Below, piece by piece: positions 1-8,232 of a stretch of DNA of 62,199 bases (position 1 is its first letter; every line of letters begins with the position of its first letter). The stretch covers positions 1-62,199 of the forward strand of contig NZ_BAPT01000002.1 of assembly GCF_025995235.1 (NCBI RefSeq). Direction: 5' to 3'. The DNA is from Ameyamaea chiangmaiensis (GTDB lineage Bacteria; Pseudomonadota; Alphaproteobacteria; Acetobacterales; Acetobacteraceae). The translations under genes were made by a program, and so were the position numbers. The notes below the pieces were generated by a model that did not search any database, was not told the origin of the DNA, and saw only the letters and a program-made list of their open reading frames with translations.

Positions 1-106
1 CAAGGCCGAACGAACGAATACGAAACTAATCCTCAATTGTCGATCCAAGGGAAACGAAATTCCCCGTGTGCGACCGACACCGGCGACGGGAGGCTACCGC
101 GGGGCG

Positions 107-445
107 TCACAGCGCCTCATTTCCCGTCTCGCCGGTGCGGATACGCATCGATTCGTGCAGGTCGAGCACGAAGATCTTGCCGTCGCCGATCTTGCCCGTC
201 TGGGCGGCCTCGCGGATGGCGGCCACGGCATCGTCGGCCAGATCATCGGGCACCGCGATCTCCAGCTTGGCCTTGGGCACGAAGCTCGTGCGGTATTCGG
301 CTCCGCGATAGATCTCCATCTGCCCGCGCTGGCGTCCATATCCCTTGACCTCGGTCACGGTCAGGCCTGCGATACCCAGTTGCGCCAACCCGGTGCGGAC
401 ATCGTCGAGCATATGGGGCTTGATGATCGCGACGATAAACTTCAT
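107..445 (-). CDS. glnK: PII nitrogen regulatory protein
   Basis: This 112-residue protein has the full PII length. PII senses 2-oxoglutarate, ATP/ADP and, through uridylylation, glutamine, and it controls AmtB and the glutamine synthetase system. The T-loop is complete, with RGAEY placing Tyr51 at the usual uridylylation site, and the C-terminus carries the conserved GDGKIFV and RIRTGE blocks. The start is the ATG preceded by an AGGAGG site; an upstream extension of 27 codons is open but not PII-like. The gene reads leftward, so a linked amtB, if present, lies beyond the left edge. GlnB and GlnK cannot be told apart on sequence alone. The shared upstream region with mtnK is 185 bases long. 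Confidence 0.95.
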   Translation of the reverse strand: MKFIVAIIKPHMLDDVRTGLAQLGIAGLTVTEVKGYGRQRGQMEIYRGAEYRTSFVPKAKLEIAVPDDLADDAVAAIREAAQTGKIGDGKIFVLDLHESMRIRTGETGNEAL

Positions 446-630
446 GGGCCGAATCCTCCTGTGGATCGCCGTACGTCGATCCTGTTTCGTCCCTTCGATG
501 TGGAGGATGGAGGTGCGCGTGCGCAAGAGGGCAGATCAAGGACTTGCGCATGACACGATACCGGTTAATCGCTGGACGACTTAGCGCGCGCTGTCGCGGT
601 CCATCGGCCTAACCCGAAGGTACGTCCTCG

Positions 631-1863
631 ATGATTCATCATACCGCCTACCGCACTCTCGCCCGGACGGACGTGGCGCCTTACCTTGCCGAGGTGCCGT
701 CCCTGACGCACCTGCTGGGAGGACGGGCGGCCGACTGGTCGGTGCGCGAAGTGAGCGACGGCAATCTCAACATGGTCTGGATCGTCGAGGGTCCGGCGAG
801 GGCGGTCTGCGTCAAGCAGTCGCTGCCACATGTGCGTGTCGACCCGGCATGGTCCATGCCGCTCGACCGCACGGCGTTCGAGGCCGCCTATCTGCGTGAG
901 GTGGAGCCTCTGGTGCCCGACCTGATCGCAAGACCCCTGCATTTCGACCCGGTGCAGTTCGTGCTGGTGACCGAAGCCCTGCGGCCGCACCGCGTCGTGC
1001 GCGGGATGCTGATCGACGGCATCGTGCCTACGGGCCTCGGGGCGGCCATTGGCCGCTATGTGGCTACGACCGGGATCGGGACGTCGCTTCTGGCCGCGCC
1101 GTTCGAGACGATGATGGGACGTATCGCGACTTTCGCCGCCAATACCACGCTGACGCGGATTACGGTCGATCTGGTCATGACCGACCCGTTCCGGGCCCAT
1201 CCGCGCAATCGCCCGATGCGGCCCGAACTCGAAGCGCTGGAATGGGACCTGTCGTGCGATCGCGCGCTGGCGGCGGCCGTGGCGCGTCTGCGGGCACGGT
1301 TTCTGGGCACGCCGCAGGCGCTGCTGCATGGCGATCTGCACACGGGGTCGATCATGGCGCATGACGGGGACATACGCGTGATCGACGGGGAGTTCGCGCT
1401 CTGCGGACCTGTCGGCTTCGATGCCGGGATGTTCCTTGCCAACCTGCTGCTAAGCGGTTTCGCCAACCCGCACACGGACGGCGCGATGGACGAGATCGCA
1501 CCGTTCTGGACGACATTCGTGGCGCAGGCGCAAACGCTGTGGCAGGCGCTGGAGACCGCGGGCGGTGACGTGTATGACGCCTGGGCCCTGTCGCACGCCG
1601 ATGAACGCGCCGTGCCGTGTGCCGCGTGGCGGGCGGAGATCTGGCGCGACATGCTCGGGTTCTGTGGGCTGGAGATGATCCGACGGACGATCGGCTACGC
1701 GCAGGTGGCCGATTACGCGGTCGCGCCCGACCGCGCGCGGGAGGCCGCGCGACGGCACAGGGCCGTCACGTTCGCGCGGCGGTTGCTGACGGTCCCGGAG
1801 GCGCTGCCCAGCGTGACCTGGCTGCTGGACGCCGCGCAGGACGCGCGGCGCGAGCCGGTCTGA
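631..1863 (+). CDS. mtnK: S-methyl-5-thioribose kinase
   Basis: This 410-residue protein belongs to the aminoglycoside-phosphotransferase-like fold and matches MtnK. MtnK phosphorylates methylthioribose on O1 in the methionine salvage pathway. The catalytic Brenner loop LHGDLH is at residues 232-237, followed by the metal-binding DGEFA near residue 252, where MtnK proteins usually have DPEFA. Near the N-terminus the phrase SDGNLNMVW matches the MtnK nucleotide-binding loop. A GAAGG site lies 10 bases before the start. Using MtnK implies that methylthioadenosine is first split by a nucleosidase rather than by MtnP. The remaining salvage genes mtnB, mtnD and mtnC lie at 29.3-31.3 kb; mtnA is not in the window. 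The next gene begins 10 bases downstream. Confidence 0.93.
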   Translation: MIHHTAYRTLARTDVAPYLAEVPSLTHLLGGRAADWSVREVSDGNLNMVWIVEGPARAVCVKQSLPHVRVDPAWSMPLDRTAFEAAYLREVEPLVPDLIARPLHFDPVQFVLVTEALRPHRVVRGMLIDGIVPTGLGAAIGRYVATTGIGTSLLAAPFETMMGRIATFAANTTLTRITVDLVMTDPFRAHPRNRPMRPELEALEWDLSCDRALAAAVARLRARFLGTPQALLHGDLHTGSIMAHDGDIRVIDGEFALCGPVGFDAGMFLANLLLSGFANPHTDGAMDEIAPFWTTFVAQAQTLWQALETAGGDVYDAWALSHADERAVPCAAWRAEIWRDMLGFCGLEMIRRTIGYAQVADYAVAPDRAREAARRHRAVTFARRLLTVPEALPSVTWLLDAAQDARREPV

Positions 1864-1873
1864 GCGTTCGGGC

Positions 1874-3319
1874 ATGGCGTTGCTGATCGTCGCGATTTAC
1901 CTGCTGGTGCTGCCTGCGGTCGCGCTCGCGCTGGCCCGGCGTGGCGGGAGTGGCGGCGATTACCTCGGGCAGGCCCACGATCTGCCCTGGTGGGCGCTCT
2001 GCCTGTCCCTTGTCGCGACCGAGACGTCGACCCTGACCGTCATCAGTGTTCCGGGCGTGGCCTATGGCGGTGGTTTCGTGTTCGTCGGGCTGGCGTGCGG
2101 CTATCTTGTCGGGCGCGGGCTGGTCGCGTGGCAGCTTCTGCCACGCTATCGCGCCGGCGGAATGGCGAGTGTCTATCACTATCTCGGACAGCGCTTCGGC
2201 GCCCCCGTGCAGGCGCTGGTCTCGGCCACGTTCCTGCTGACCCGCGTGTTGGCGGAAGGGGTACGGCTGTTCGCCGGGGCGTTGCCGGTCGTGCTGCTGC
2301 TGCGCAGCCAGGGCATCGTGCTGCCGCTCTGGGCGGTCCTGGCGATTCTGGTCGTGCTGACGGCGCTGTACACGGTGATCGGCGGACTAAGGGCGGTGAT
2401 CTGGTCCGATGCGATTCAACTGGCGCTGTATATGGGAGGGTCAGCCGTGTGCGTGGCGTTGCTGTGGCATGGTGCGACGCCGGGCATCGTTCACCGCCTC
2501 GCGGGTGGCGGGCGACTCGCGCTGTTTCATACGCACACGCGGGGCGCGTTGGTGTGGACGGATCCGTTCACCCCTCTTGCGGCCGTGTTGGGCGGCGCGG
2601 TGCTGACCGTGGCTTCGCACGGTACGGACCAGTTGCTGGTGCAGCGCGCGCTGGCGGCCCGGACGCTGGGCGATGCACGCCGGGCGATGGTCGCCAGCGC
2701 GGGTGTGGTCGGTGGCCTGTTCGCGCTGCTGTCGGCTGTGGGCGTTCTGTTGTGGGACCGGGCCGGCGGCGCCCCCTTGCCCGCGGGTGGCCCGGACGCG
2801 CTCTTTCCGTCCTTTATCGTGCATGATCTGCCGTCGCCTGTGGCCGGGCTGATGATCGCCGGGGTCCTGGCGGCGACGATGGGCTCGCTCTCGGCGACGC
2901 TCAATGCCATGGCGGGGGCCACGGTCAGCGATTTCGGCCGGTCGATCCGGGCCTTGCGGGCGCGAACCGGGTTGGGCGATGTCGGTCTGGCGCGCCTGGC
3001 AACAGTCGTCTGGGCATTGATCCTGATCGGGGTCGCCCGGGGTTTTGCCGGGGGATCGGGTTCGGCTGTGCTGTTCGGGCTTTCGGTGGCGGCCTATGCC
3101 TATGGGGCCATGCTGGGTGCATTTCTGCTGGGGATGCTGGTGCCGCGCGCGCGGGGTCGGGACGTTGTGCCGGCGTTCCTTCTGGCTCTGGCCGTGACGG
3201 CCATGGTGGTGATCTGGGTCAGGCCGGGCGGACGGCCGCTGGCCTTTTCGTGGCTGGTGCCGCTGGGCGCGGCCGTGGAGGTGTCGGTGGGTGCCCTGCT
3301 TGCGCGAAGGACGGCGTGA
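1874..3319 (+). CDS. Sodium:solute symporter (SSS) family transporter
   Basis: This 481-residue, very hydrophobic protein has about 13 predicted membrane segments and SSS-family phrases such as GGLRAVIWSDAIQ and the DQLLVQRALAARTLGDAR loop. The family uses a sodium or proton gradient to import sugars, amino acids, nucleosides or vitamins. The substrate cannot be read from the sequence. It starts 10 bases after mtnK and ends on a TGATG overlap with the following TPR gene, so the three are probably one transcript. From that position I infer uptake of methylthioribose, methylthioadenosine or another nucleoside-like compound feeding MtnK. No strong Shine-Dalgarno site precedes the ATG, which agrees with coupling to mtnK translation. 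Confidence 0.85.
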   Translation: MALLIVAIYLLVLPAVALALARRGGSGGDYLGQAHDLPWWALCLSLVATETSTLTVISVPGVAYGGGFVFVGLACGYLVGRGLVAWQLLPRYRAGGMASVYHYLGQRFGAPVQALVSATFLLTRVLAEGVRLFAGALPVVLLLRSQGIVLPLWAVLAILVVLTALYTVIGGLRAVIWSDAIQLALYMGGSAVCVALLWHGATPGIVHRLAGGGRLALFHTHTRGALVWTDPFTPLAAVLGGAVLTVASHGTDQLLVQRALAARTLGDARRAMVASAGVVGGLFALLSAVGVLLWDRAGGAPLPAGGPDALFPSFIVHDLPSPVAGLMIAGVLAATMGSLSATLNAMAGATVSDFGRSIRALRARTGLGDVGLARLATVVWALILIGVARGFAGGSGSAVLFGLSVAAYAYGAMLGAFLLGMLVPRARGRDVVPAFLLALAVTAMVVIWVRPGGRPLAFSWLVPLGAAVEVSVGALLARRTA

Positions 3320-4116
3320 TGAACCGATGGCTGCCCATGATTGCGATCGTGGCGGGAACGCTGACGGGGGGCGCGGCACGGGGTGCGGCGGTCGCCAGAC
3401 ACCAGGCCCCGGGGTCCACTGCCGCCTGTGACGCGGGCGCGATGGACGATCCCGAAGGCGCGCGCCTGCGGGTCATGGCCCGACTCGGCGGGCGGGAGGC
3501 CGCGAGCCAGCCCGATCTGGCGGAGTGCCTGGCACGCGCCGATGCCTTGCTGGGTTTATGGGACGAGGCGGGGGCCCTGTTCGACGGGCTGGCAGCCCAT
3601 CTTGGCGGCGAAGCGGGGATGGCCGCCCATGCGGCGACGCTGGCTGGTGAGGGCGCGCAGTCGTGGCTTGCCGCTCATCAGCCCAAGCGCGCCTGTGCTT
3701 CGGCCGCCACGGCGCGCCACCTTGCCGCCGACGACCCGGCCCTGCGGTTGCTGGAAGCCCGTGTGGCCCTGACATGCGACCGGGTGGCGTTGGCGTTGAG
3801 TGACCTCGCCGCACCGTTCGACGAGCCATCGCTGGAAGGGCAGGCCCTGATCGTGCGCGCGCAGGCGCTGCGCATGGCCGGACATCCGGACCAGGCGGCG
3901 GCACTGGCCGACGAGTCGCTCCGTCGTCATGCCGACGACCCCGCCGCCCTGCTGGAGCGGGGCATCGACCGGGCGCAGGCCGGGTCGCTGCGGGCCGCGC
4001 GGGCGGACTGGGAACGTGTGCTGGAGATCGCCCCGGACGCGCCGGAGGCCAATCTGGCCCGCCAGGACCTCTCGGTCATGGACGCCGATCCCGACCGCTC
4101 CGACGCGGCTCAATAA
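3319..4116 (+). CDS. Secreted tetratricopeptide-repeat protein
   Basis: The 265-residue product opens with a hydrophobic N-terminus (NRWLPMIAIVAGTL) that looks like a signal peptide. It continues as an alanine-rich helical protein with TPR-like periodicity, clearest near the C-terminus, where the phrase ALLERGIDRAQAG is followed by WERVLEIAPDAPEA. TPR domains hold protein partners; no enzyme motif is visible. The ATG overlaps the stop of the symporter by one base (TGATG), which decides the start against an open extension from 3250. It may be a periplasmic partner of the symporter or an unrelated envelope scaffold. The specific role is unknown. Confidence 0.8.
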   Translation: MNRWLPMIAIVAGTLTGGAARGAAVARHQAPGSTAACDAGAMDDPEGARLRVMARLGGREAASQPDLAECLARADALLGLWDEAGALFDGLAAHLGGEAGMAAHAATLAGEGAQSWLAAHQPKRACASAATARHLAADDPALRLLEARVALTCDRVALALSDLAAPFDEPSLEGQALIVRAQALRMAGHPDQAAALADESLRRHADDPAALLERGIDRAQAGSLRAARADWERVLEIAPDAPEANLARQDLSVMDADPDRSDAAQ

Positions 4117-4193
4117 ATGTAGGGAAGTTCAACGGTTTGTGTGGCGTGTCCCAGGGATGTCCTTCACGAATGCGTCAGGTGTGACCGATAACA

Positions 4194-4221
4194 TTGGCAC
4201 CGGGAAAATTCATGCTATGGT
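4194..4221 (+). promoter_or_regulatory. Sigma-70-like promoter
   Basis: TTGGCA at 4194-4199 and TATGGT at 4216-4221 are separated by 16 bases, close to the housekeeping consensus. The expected start of transcription is at about 4228, which is the A of an ATG. Confidence 0.55.
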
Positions 4222-4227
4222 CCTTTT

Positions 4228-4308
4228 ATGGAGCGGCAAAAGACCGGCTTCCCAAAAAAACAGAGTGCAAGAAGAACAAGAAACAAGAATAACAAGAAGA
4301 AGCTATAA
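4228..4308 (+). CDS. Possible leaderless 26-residue basic peptide
   Basis: An ATG at the predicted transcription start opens a 26-codon frame ending in TAA at 4306-4308. The peptide would contain 11 Lys/Arg residues, with KKQSARRTRNK in the middle and KKKL at the end. There is no Shine-Dalgarno site and no room for one, so translation would have to be leaderless. The basic composition follows partly from the A-rich DNA, so the frame could be chance and the transcript non-coding. No family was recognised. A terminator lies about 55 bases downstream, so the unit is monocistronic. Confidence 0.3.
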   Translation: MERQKTGFPKKQSARRTRNKNNKKKL

Positions 4309-4363
4309 GAAGGAAACTTCCAGTACGGCGTTCCCCGGCCATACGGGGCCCGGTGCTGAATTC

Positions 4364-4406
4364 AACCCCCGCGAGCCGCCCATAGGCAGTGTTCGCGGGG
4401 GTTTTT
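4364..4406 (+). terminator. Rho-independent terminator
   Basis: The arms CCCCCGCGA (4366-4374) and TCGCGGGGG (4393-4401) form a perfect 9-bp stem. It can be extended by two A-T pairs and is followed directly by TTTTT. Confidence 0.85.
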
Positions 4407-4465
4407 CATTGTGCACTGTCCGAGGTGATTTACACGCTCGGCCCGTCAGACCTACAAGCGGTGTC

Positions 4466-5380
4466 ATGGCCCGGATTCTCGTCATCAAACTCGGCGCACT
4501 CGGCGATTTCGTGCAGGCCTTCGCCCCGTTCGCGGCGCTGCGCCGATGTCACGCCGATGACCACATCACGCTCCTGACCACGGCTCCCTTCGTCGCGCTG
4601 GCCCGCGCGTCGCCGTGGTTCGACGAGGTGCGCGTCGACACCCGGCCCCGCTGGACCGATCTCGCCGGGGTCCGGCGGCTGCGCGACCGGTTGCGCGGGT
4701 TTGACGTCATCTATGATCTCCAGACATCCGGACGCACCAGTCGCTATTTCCGGCTGGCGGGGAAGCCCCGCTTTTCGGGGATTGCCAAGGGGGCGCTGCT
4801 GCGACATGCCAATCCGTGGCGCGACGCGATGCACACCCGCGCCCGGCAGCGCGACCAGTTGAAGGTTGCCGGGCTGCGTGACGTGCCCGATCCCGATCTC
4901 GACTGGCTGACGGCAGACAGCGCGACGGTGCCGGATGTCGGGCCGGAGCCCTTCGCCCTGCTGGTCCCGGGCGCCGCCCCGCATCGTCCGGCCAAGCGCT
5001 GGCCGGTGCAGCGTTTCGCGGAACTGGCGGTGCGGTTGCAGGCGCGCGGCCTGCGTCCGGTCGTCGTGGGTGCGCGCGGAGACAGCGCGCTCGCGCAGGT
5101 GATCCGCGCGGGCTGCCCGGCGGCCCTCGATCTGACCGGGCGCACGTCCCTGACCGAGCTTGGCGCTCTGGCGGCGCGGGCGGCATGGGCGATCGGCAAC
5201 GATACCGGGCCGATGCATCTGGCGGCCGCCGTCGGGTGCCCGTGCATCGTGCTGTTTTCGTCGGAAAGCGATCCGGCGTTGACCGCACCCCTCGGCCGTC
5301 GGCCGGGGCAGGTGCGTGTGTTGCGCCGCGCCGATCTGGCGGCTTTGTCGGCGGCCAGGGTTGCAGCCGCCCTGAACTGA
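4466..5380 (+). CDS. Glycosyltransferase family 9 (heptosyltransferase-like)
   Basis: This 304-residue protein begins with the ADP-heptose:LPS transferase signature (ARILVIKLGALGDFVQAF) and has the family C-terminal nucleotide-sugar site GNDTGPMHLAAA. GT9 enzymes add heptose or related sugars to the lipopolysaccharide core at the inner membrane. The ATG at 4466 was chosen because the GT9 fold starts exactly there; upstream sequence in the same frame crosses a transcription terminator. The gene lies 41 bases before thrS. It could be WaaC/WaaF or another GT9 paralogue; the acceptor cannot be determined. Confidence 0.88.
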   Translation: MARILVIKLGALGDFVQAFAPFAALRRCHADDHITLLTTAPFVALARASPWFDEVRVDTRPRWTDLAGVRRLRDRLRGFDVIYDLQTSGRTSRYFRLAGKPRFSGIAKGALLRHANPWRDAMHTRARQRDQLKVAGLRDVPDPDLDWLTADSATVPDVGPEPFALLVPGAAPHRPAKRWPVQRFAELAVRLQARGLRPVVVGARGDSALAQVIRAGCPAALDLTGRTSLTELGALAARAAWAIGNDTGPMHLAAAVGCPCIVLFSSESDPALTAPLGRRPGQVRVLRRADLAALSAARVAAALN

Positions 5381-5421
5381 CGCCATTAGAGGGACTTTCC
5401 TTTCCGGTGGAGTTCCCCCCA

Positions 5422-7389
5422 ATGCCCGCGATCACGCTGCCCGATGGTTCCGTACGTCCGTTTGACGGTGCGGTGACGGGCACTACGGTGGCGGCGTCCA
5501 TCGGGCCTGGTCTCGCCCGTGCGGCCATCGCCATGGTCCTCGACGGGCGCGAGGTCGACCTGTCGACCCTGATCGAGACCGACGCCTCGGTGCGTTTCAT
5601 CACCCGCAAGGATGCCGAGGCGCTGGAGATGATCCGCCATGACTGCGCCCATGTGCTGGCCGAGGCGGTTCAGGCCCTCTGGCCGGGCACGCAGGTGACG
5701 ATCGGCCCGTCGATCGAGAACGGCTTTTATTACGACTTCTTCCGCAACACGCCGTTCACGCCCGACGACTTCGCGGCGATCGAGGCGAAGATGCGCGAGA
5801 TCATCGCCGCTAACGCGACGTTCGAGCGCGAGGTGTGGCCGCGCGACCGCGCGATCGCGTTCTTCGAGGAGCGGGGGGAGCGGTTCAAGGCCGAGCTGAT
5901 CCGTGATCTGCCCGAAGACATGCCGATCTCGATCTATCGTCAGGGCGAGTGGCTCGACCTGTGCCGCGGCCCGCATATGCGCGGTACGGGTGATGTCGGA
6001 ACCGCGTTCAAGCTGATGAAGGTGGCCGGTGCCTACTGGCGCGGCGACCATCGCAATCCCATGCTGACGCGCATCTACGGCACGGCGTGGCGTGACCAGA
6101 AGGAACTGGACGCGCACCTGCATCAGCTCGAGGAGGCCGAACGCCGCGATCATCGTCGCATCGGGCGTGAGATGGACCTGTTCCACATCCAGGAGGAGGC
6201 CGTCGGGTCGATCTTCTGGCATCCCAAGGGCTGGCGCCTCTACACGGTGCTTCAGGACTACATGCGTCGGGCGCAGACCCGTGGTGGCTACGAGGAAGTG
6301 CGCACACCGCAGCTGGTCGACCGCGCGCTGTGGGAAGCGTCCGGCCACTGGGACAAGTATCGCGAGCACATGTTCATCGCGACCGTGGAGGACGAGGAAA
6401 AGACACTGGCCCTCAAGCCGATGAACTGTCCGTGCCATGTGCAGATCTTCCGCCACGGTCTGCGCTCCTATCGTGAGCTGCCTTTGCGCATGGCCGAATT
6501 CGGCGCGTGCCATCGGTATGAGCCGTCGGGCGCCCTGCATGGCATCATGCGTGTGCGATCATTCACGCAGGACGACGCGCATATCTTCTGCACCGACGAC
6601 CAGATCGCGGCGGAGACGGCACGTTTCGTGACGATGCTGGCCGACGTCTATCGCGATCTGGGCTTCGAGTCGTTCCGGGTGAAGTTTGCCGATCGGCCGG
6701 AACAGCGGGCCGGGTCGGACGAGACCTGGGACCGCGCCGAGGGTGCGCTGATCGAAGCGTGTCGTCTGGCGGGCGTGGAGTACGAATATAATCCGGGAGA
6801 GGGCGCGTTCTATGGCCCGAAGCTGGAGTTCGTGCTGCGCGATGCCATTGGCCGCGACTGGCAGTGTGGCACGCTGCAGGTGGATTACGTGCTGCCCGAG
6901 CGGCTCGATGCTTCCTATATCGGCGAGGACAGCGCCCGGCACCGGCCGGTGATGCTGCACCGCGCCATTCTGGGTAGTTTTGAGCGGTTCCTCGGTATTC
7001 TGATCGAACAGCACGCGGGACGCTTCCCGCTGTGGCTGGCCCCGGTGCAGATCGTCGTGGCGTCGATCGTCACCGATGCCGAGCCCTATGCGCTGGAGGT
7101 CGTGTCTGCCCTGCGGGCCGCCGGTCTGCAGGTCGAGGCCGACGTGCGCAACGAGAAGATCAACGCCAAGATCCGCGACCATTCCCTGGCGCGTGTGCCG
7201 GTCATTCTGGTCGTCGGCCGAAAGGAGGCCGAGGCCCGAACCGTTGCGATGCGTCGCCTGGGCGGCGCGGCGCAGGAGGTCGTGGCGCTTGACGACGCGA
7301 TCGCGACCCTGGCGGAAGAAGCCCTGCCCCCGGATCTGCGTCGTCATGGCGGTGCGGCATCCGGCCGCTTTGCCTGTCTCCCGGCGTAA
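5422..7389 (+). CDS. thrS: Threonine--tRNA ligase
   Basis: The 655-residue length is typical. An N-terminal TGS domain (about 1-60, starting ITLPDGSVRPFDG) is followed by the editing domain with HDCAHVLAEA near residue 76. The class II catalytic core follows, containing NCPCHVQIF with the zinc-ligand cysteine, then a C-terminal anticodon-binding domain (about 545-640). The ATG at 5422 follows a GGTGGAG site and is the first residue of the TGS domain. The open frame extends upstream only as overlap with the GT9 gene. thrS next to infC is a common bacterial arrangement. Confidence 0.97.
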   Translation: MPAITLPDGSVRPFDGAVTGTTVAASIGPGLARAAIAMVLDGREVDLSTLIETDASVRFITRKDAEALEMIRHDCAHVLAEAVQALWPGTQVTIGPSIENGFYYDFFRNTPFTPDDFAAIEAKMREIIAANATFEREVWPRDRAIAFFEERGERFKAELIRDLPEDMPISIYRQGEWLDLCRGPHMRGTGDVGTAFKLMKVAGAYWRGDHRNPMLTRIYGTAWRDQKELDAHLHQLEEAERRDHRRIGREMDLFHIQEEAVGSIFWHPKGWRLYTVLQDYMRRAQTRGGYEEVRTPQLVDRALWEASGHWDKYREHMFIATVEDEEKTLALKPMNCPCHVQIFRHGLRSYRELPLRMAEFGACHRYEPSGALHGIMRVRSFTQDDAHIFCTDDQIAAETARFVTMLADVYRDLGFESFRVKFADRPEQRAGSDETWDRAEGALIEACRLAGVEYEYNPGEGAFYGPKLEFVLRDAIGRDWQCGTLQVDYVLPERLDASYIGEDSARHRPVMLHRAILGSFERFLGILIEQHAGRFPLWLAPVQIVVASIVTDAEPYALEVVSALRAAGLQVEADVRNEKINAKIRDHSLARVPVILVVGRKEAEARTVAMRRLGGAAQEVVALDDAIATLAEEALPPDLRRHGGAASGRFACLPA

Positions 7390-7470
7390 GCCGGGACTCG
7401 GGGGGCCGCGGCCGCGGTTGAAATGCCAATGGTGCGCGGGTGCTCTGCTCGCGCTCCGGGCGTCGCATGC

Positions 7471-7500
7471 TTGATTTTTTGGCACAATGCGGCCCATAGT
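7471..7500 (+). promoter_or_regulatory. Possible promoter upstream of infC
   Basis: TTGATT (7471-7476) and CATAGT (7495-7500) are separated by 18 bases in the 219-base thrS-infC gap. The match to consensus is partial. If used, it gives a leader of about 100 nucleotides before infC. Confidence 0.25.
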
Positions 7501-7608
7501 GCCGCCGACCACAGGAAAACGCCGCGTGGACCGGTATCTCCCCTTTTCGCAGGCGGGATTCGGTCCTATGTCCGTTGCCTGTTTTAGAAAGAGCTACAGG
7601 AGCCGACC

Positions 7609-8145
7609 ATAGCCAGACCGCCGATGCCCGCGCCGCCGACGCGCGAAGGGCCCCGCGTCAACGAAGAAATCCGTGTTCCGACCGTTCGGTTGATTGATGC
7701 GGAAGGTGAGATGGTGGGCGTGATCGCCACGCGCGAGGCTCTCTCGCGGGCTTATGCCGTTGGTCTCGACCTTCTTGAGATCAGCCCGAACGCCGAACCG
7801 CCGGTCGTGAAGATTCTCGATTACGGGAAATTCAAATACGAGCAGCAGAAGAAGCGGAACGAGGCGCGCAAGAAGCAGAAAGTCATCGAGATCAAGGAAG
7901 TCAAGGTTCGTCCGAACATCGACGAAAACGACTACCAGGTTAAGATGCGCGCCATGAAGTCGTTCATTGGCGAAGGTGACAAGGTGAAGGTCACGTTGCG
8001 CTTCCGCGGGCGCGAAATGGCCCATCAGGAACTGGGCATCAAGGTGCTCGAGCGTATTCGTGTCGAGATGGACGAACAGGCCAAGGTCGAGCAGATGCCG
8101 CGGCTTGAAAATCGTCAGATGATCATGGTGCTGGCACCGCGCTGA
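7609..8145 (+). CDS. infC: Translation initiation factor IF-3 (probable ATA start)
   Basis: The 178-residue product has both IF-3 domains: the N-terminal domain (RVNEEIRVPTVRLIDAEG), the lysine-rich linker (YEQQKKRNEARKKQK) and the C-terminal ribosome-binding domain ending in MIMVLAPR. IF-3 binds the 30S subunit and rejects non-canonical start codons. A clear AGGAG at 7598-7602 is placed 6 bases before an ATA codon at 7609 but 21 bases before the first in-frame ATG (7624). I therefore place the start at ATA. This parallels the AUU start of infC in E. coli, which lets IF-3 repress its own synthesis. rpmI and rplT do not follow; a terminator does. Confidence 0.93.
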   Translation: MARPPMPAPPTREGPRVNEEIRVPTVRLIDAEGEMVGVIATREALSRAYAVGLDLLEISPNAEPPVVKILDYGKFKYEQQKKRNEARKKQKVIEIKEVKVRPNIDENDYQVKMRAMKSFIGEGDKVKVTLRFRGREMAHQELGIKVLERIRVEMDEQAKVEQMPRLENRQMIMVLAPR

Positions 8146-8168
8146 GGGCGCGGCGTCGTCATTGATCG

Positions 8169-8201
8169 GGCGTGATCCCTACCGGGGGTCACGCCTTTTT
8201 T
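8169..8201 (+). terminator. Rho-independent terminator after infC
   Basis: The arms GGCGTGA (8169-8175) and TCACGCC (8189-8195) enclose a C-rich/G-rich inner stem and are followed by six T. It ends the infC transcript and separates it from the convergent chemoreceptor gene. Confidence 0.85.
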
Positions 8202-8232
8202 GTGCGCGTGTCGTGACGAAACACGCCGGGTG

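Larger units (their letters stand above)
4228..4406 (+). ncRNA. Candidate short transcript (sRNA or small mRNA)
   Basis: The transcript is inferred from a promoter whose start point is about 4228 and an intrinsic terminator ending in a T-run at 4402-4406. It contains a purine-rich 5' half, then a hairpin with stem CCCCG/CGGGG around 4333-4346, then the terminator hairpin. I cannot match it to a known RNA family. It may be a regulatory RNA, a leader of the GT9 gene with attenuation, or the mRNA of the small peptide. Confidence 0.4.
4117..4465. other. AT-richer intergenic region with promoter, small ORF and terminator
   Basis: This 349-base stretch separates the TPR gene from the GT9 gene and is clearly lower in GC than its surroundings, especially 4240-4315, which is purine-rich with repeated CAAGAA-like words. 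It holds a promoter at 4194-4221, a possible 26-codon ORF at 4228-4308, a hairpin around 4320-4357 and an intrinsic terminator at 4364-4406. Together these outline a discrete transcript of about 180 nucleotides. An open frame runs through the whole region into the GT9 gene, but the terminator makes that extension unlikely to be translated. Confidence 0.7.

Noticed and set aside
446..630. Possible SAM-sensing riboswitch upstream of mtnK
   Set aside because: I could not find a conserved SAM riboswitch core or a terminator/anti-terminator pair in this 185-base region.
3929..4465. In-frame N-terminal extension of the GT9 gene
   Set aside because: It overlaps the TPR gene and crosses an intrinsic terminator, and the GT9 fold begins exactly at 4466.
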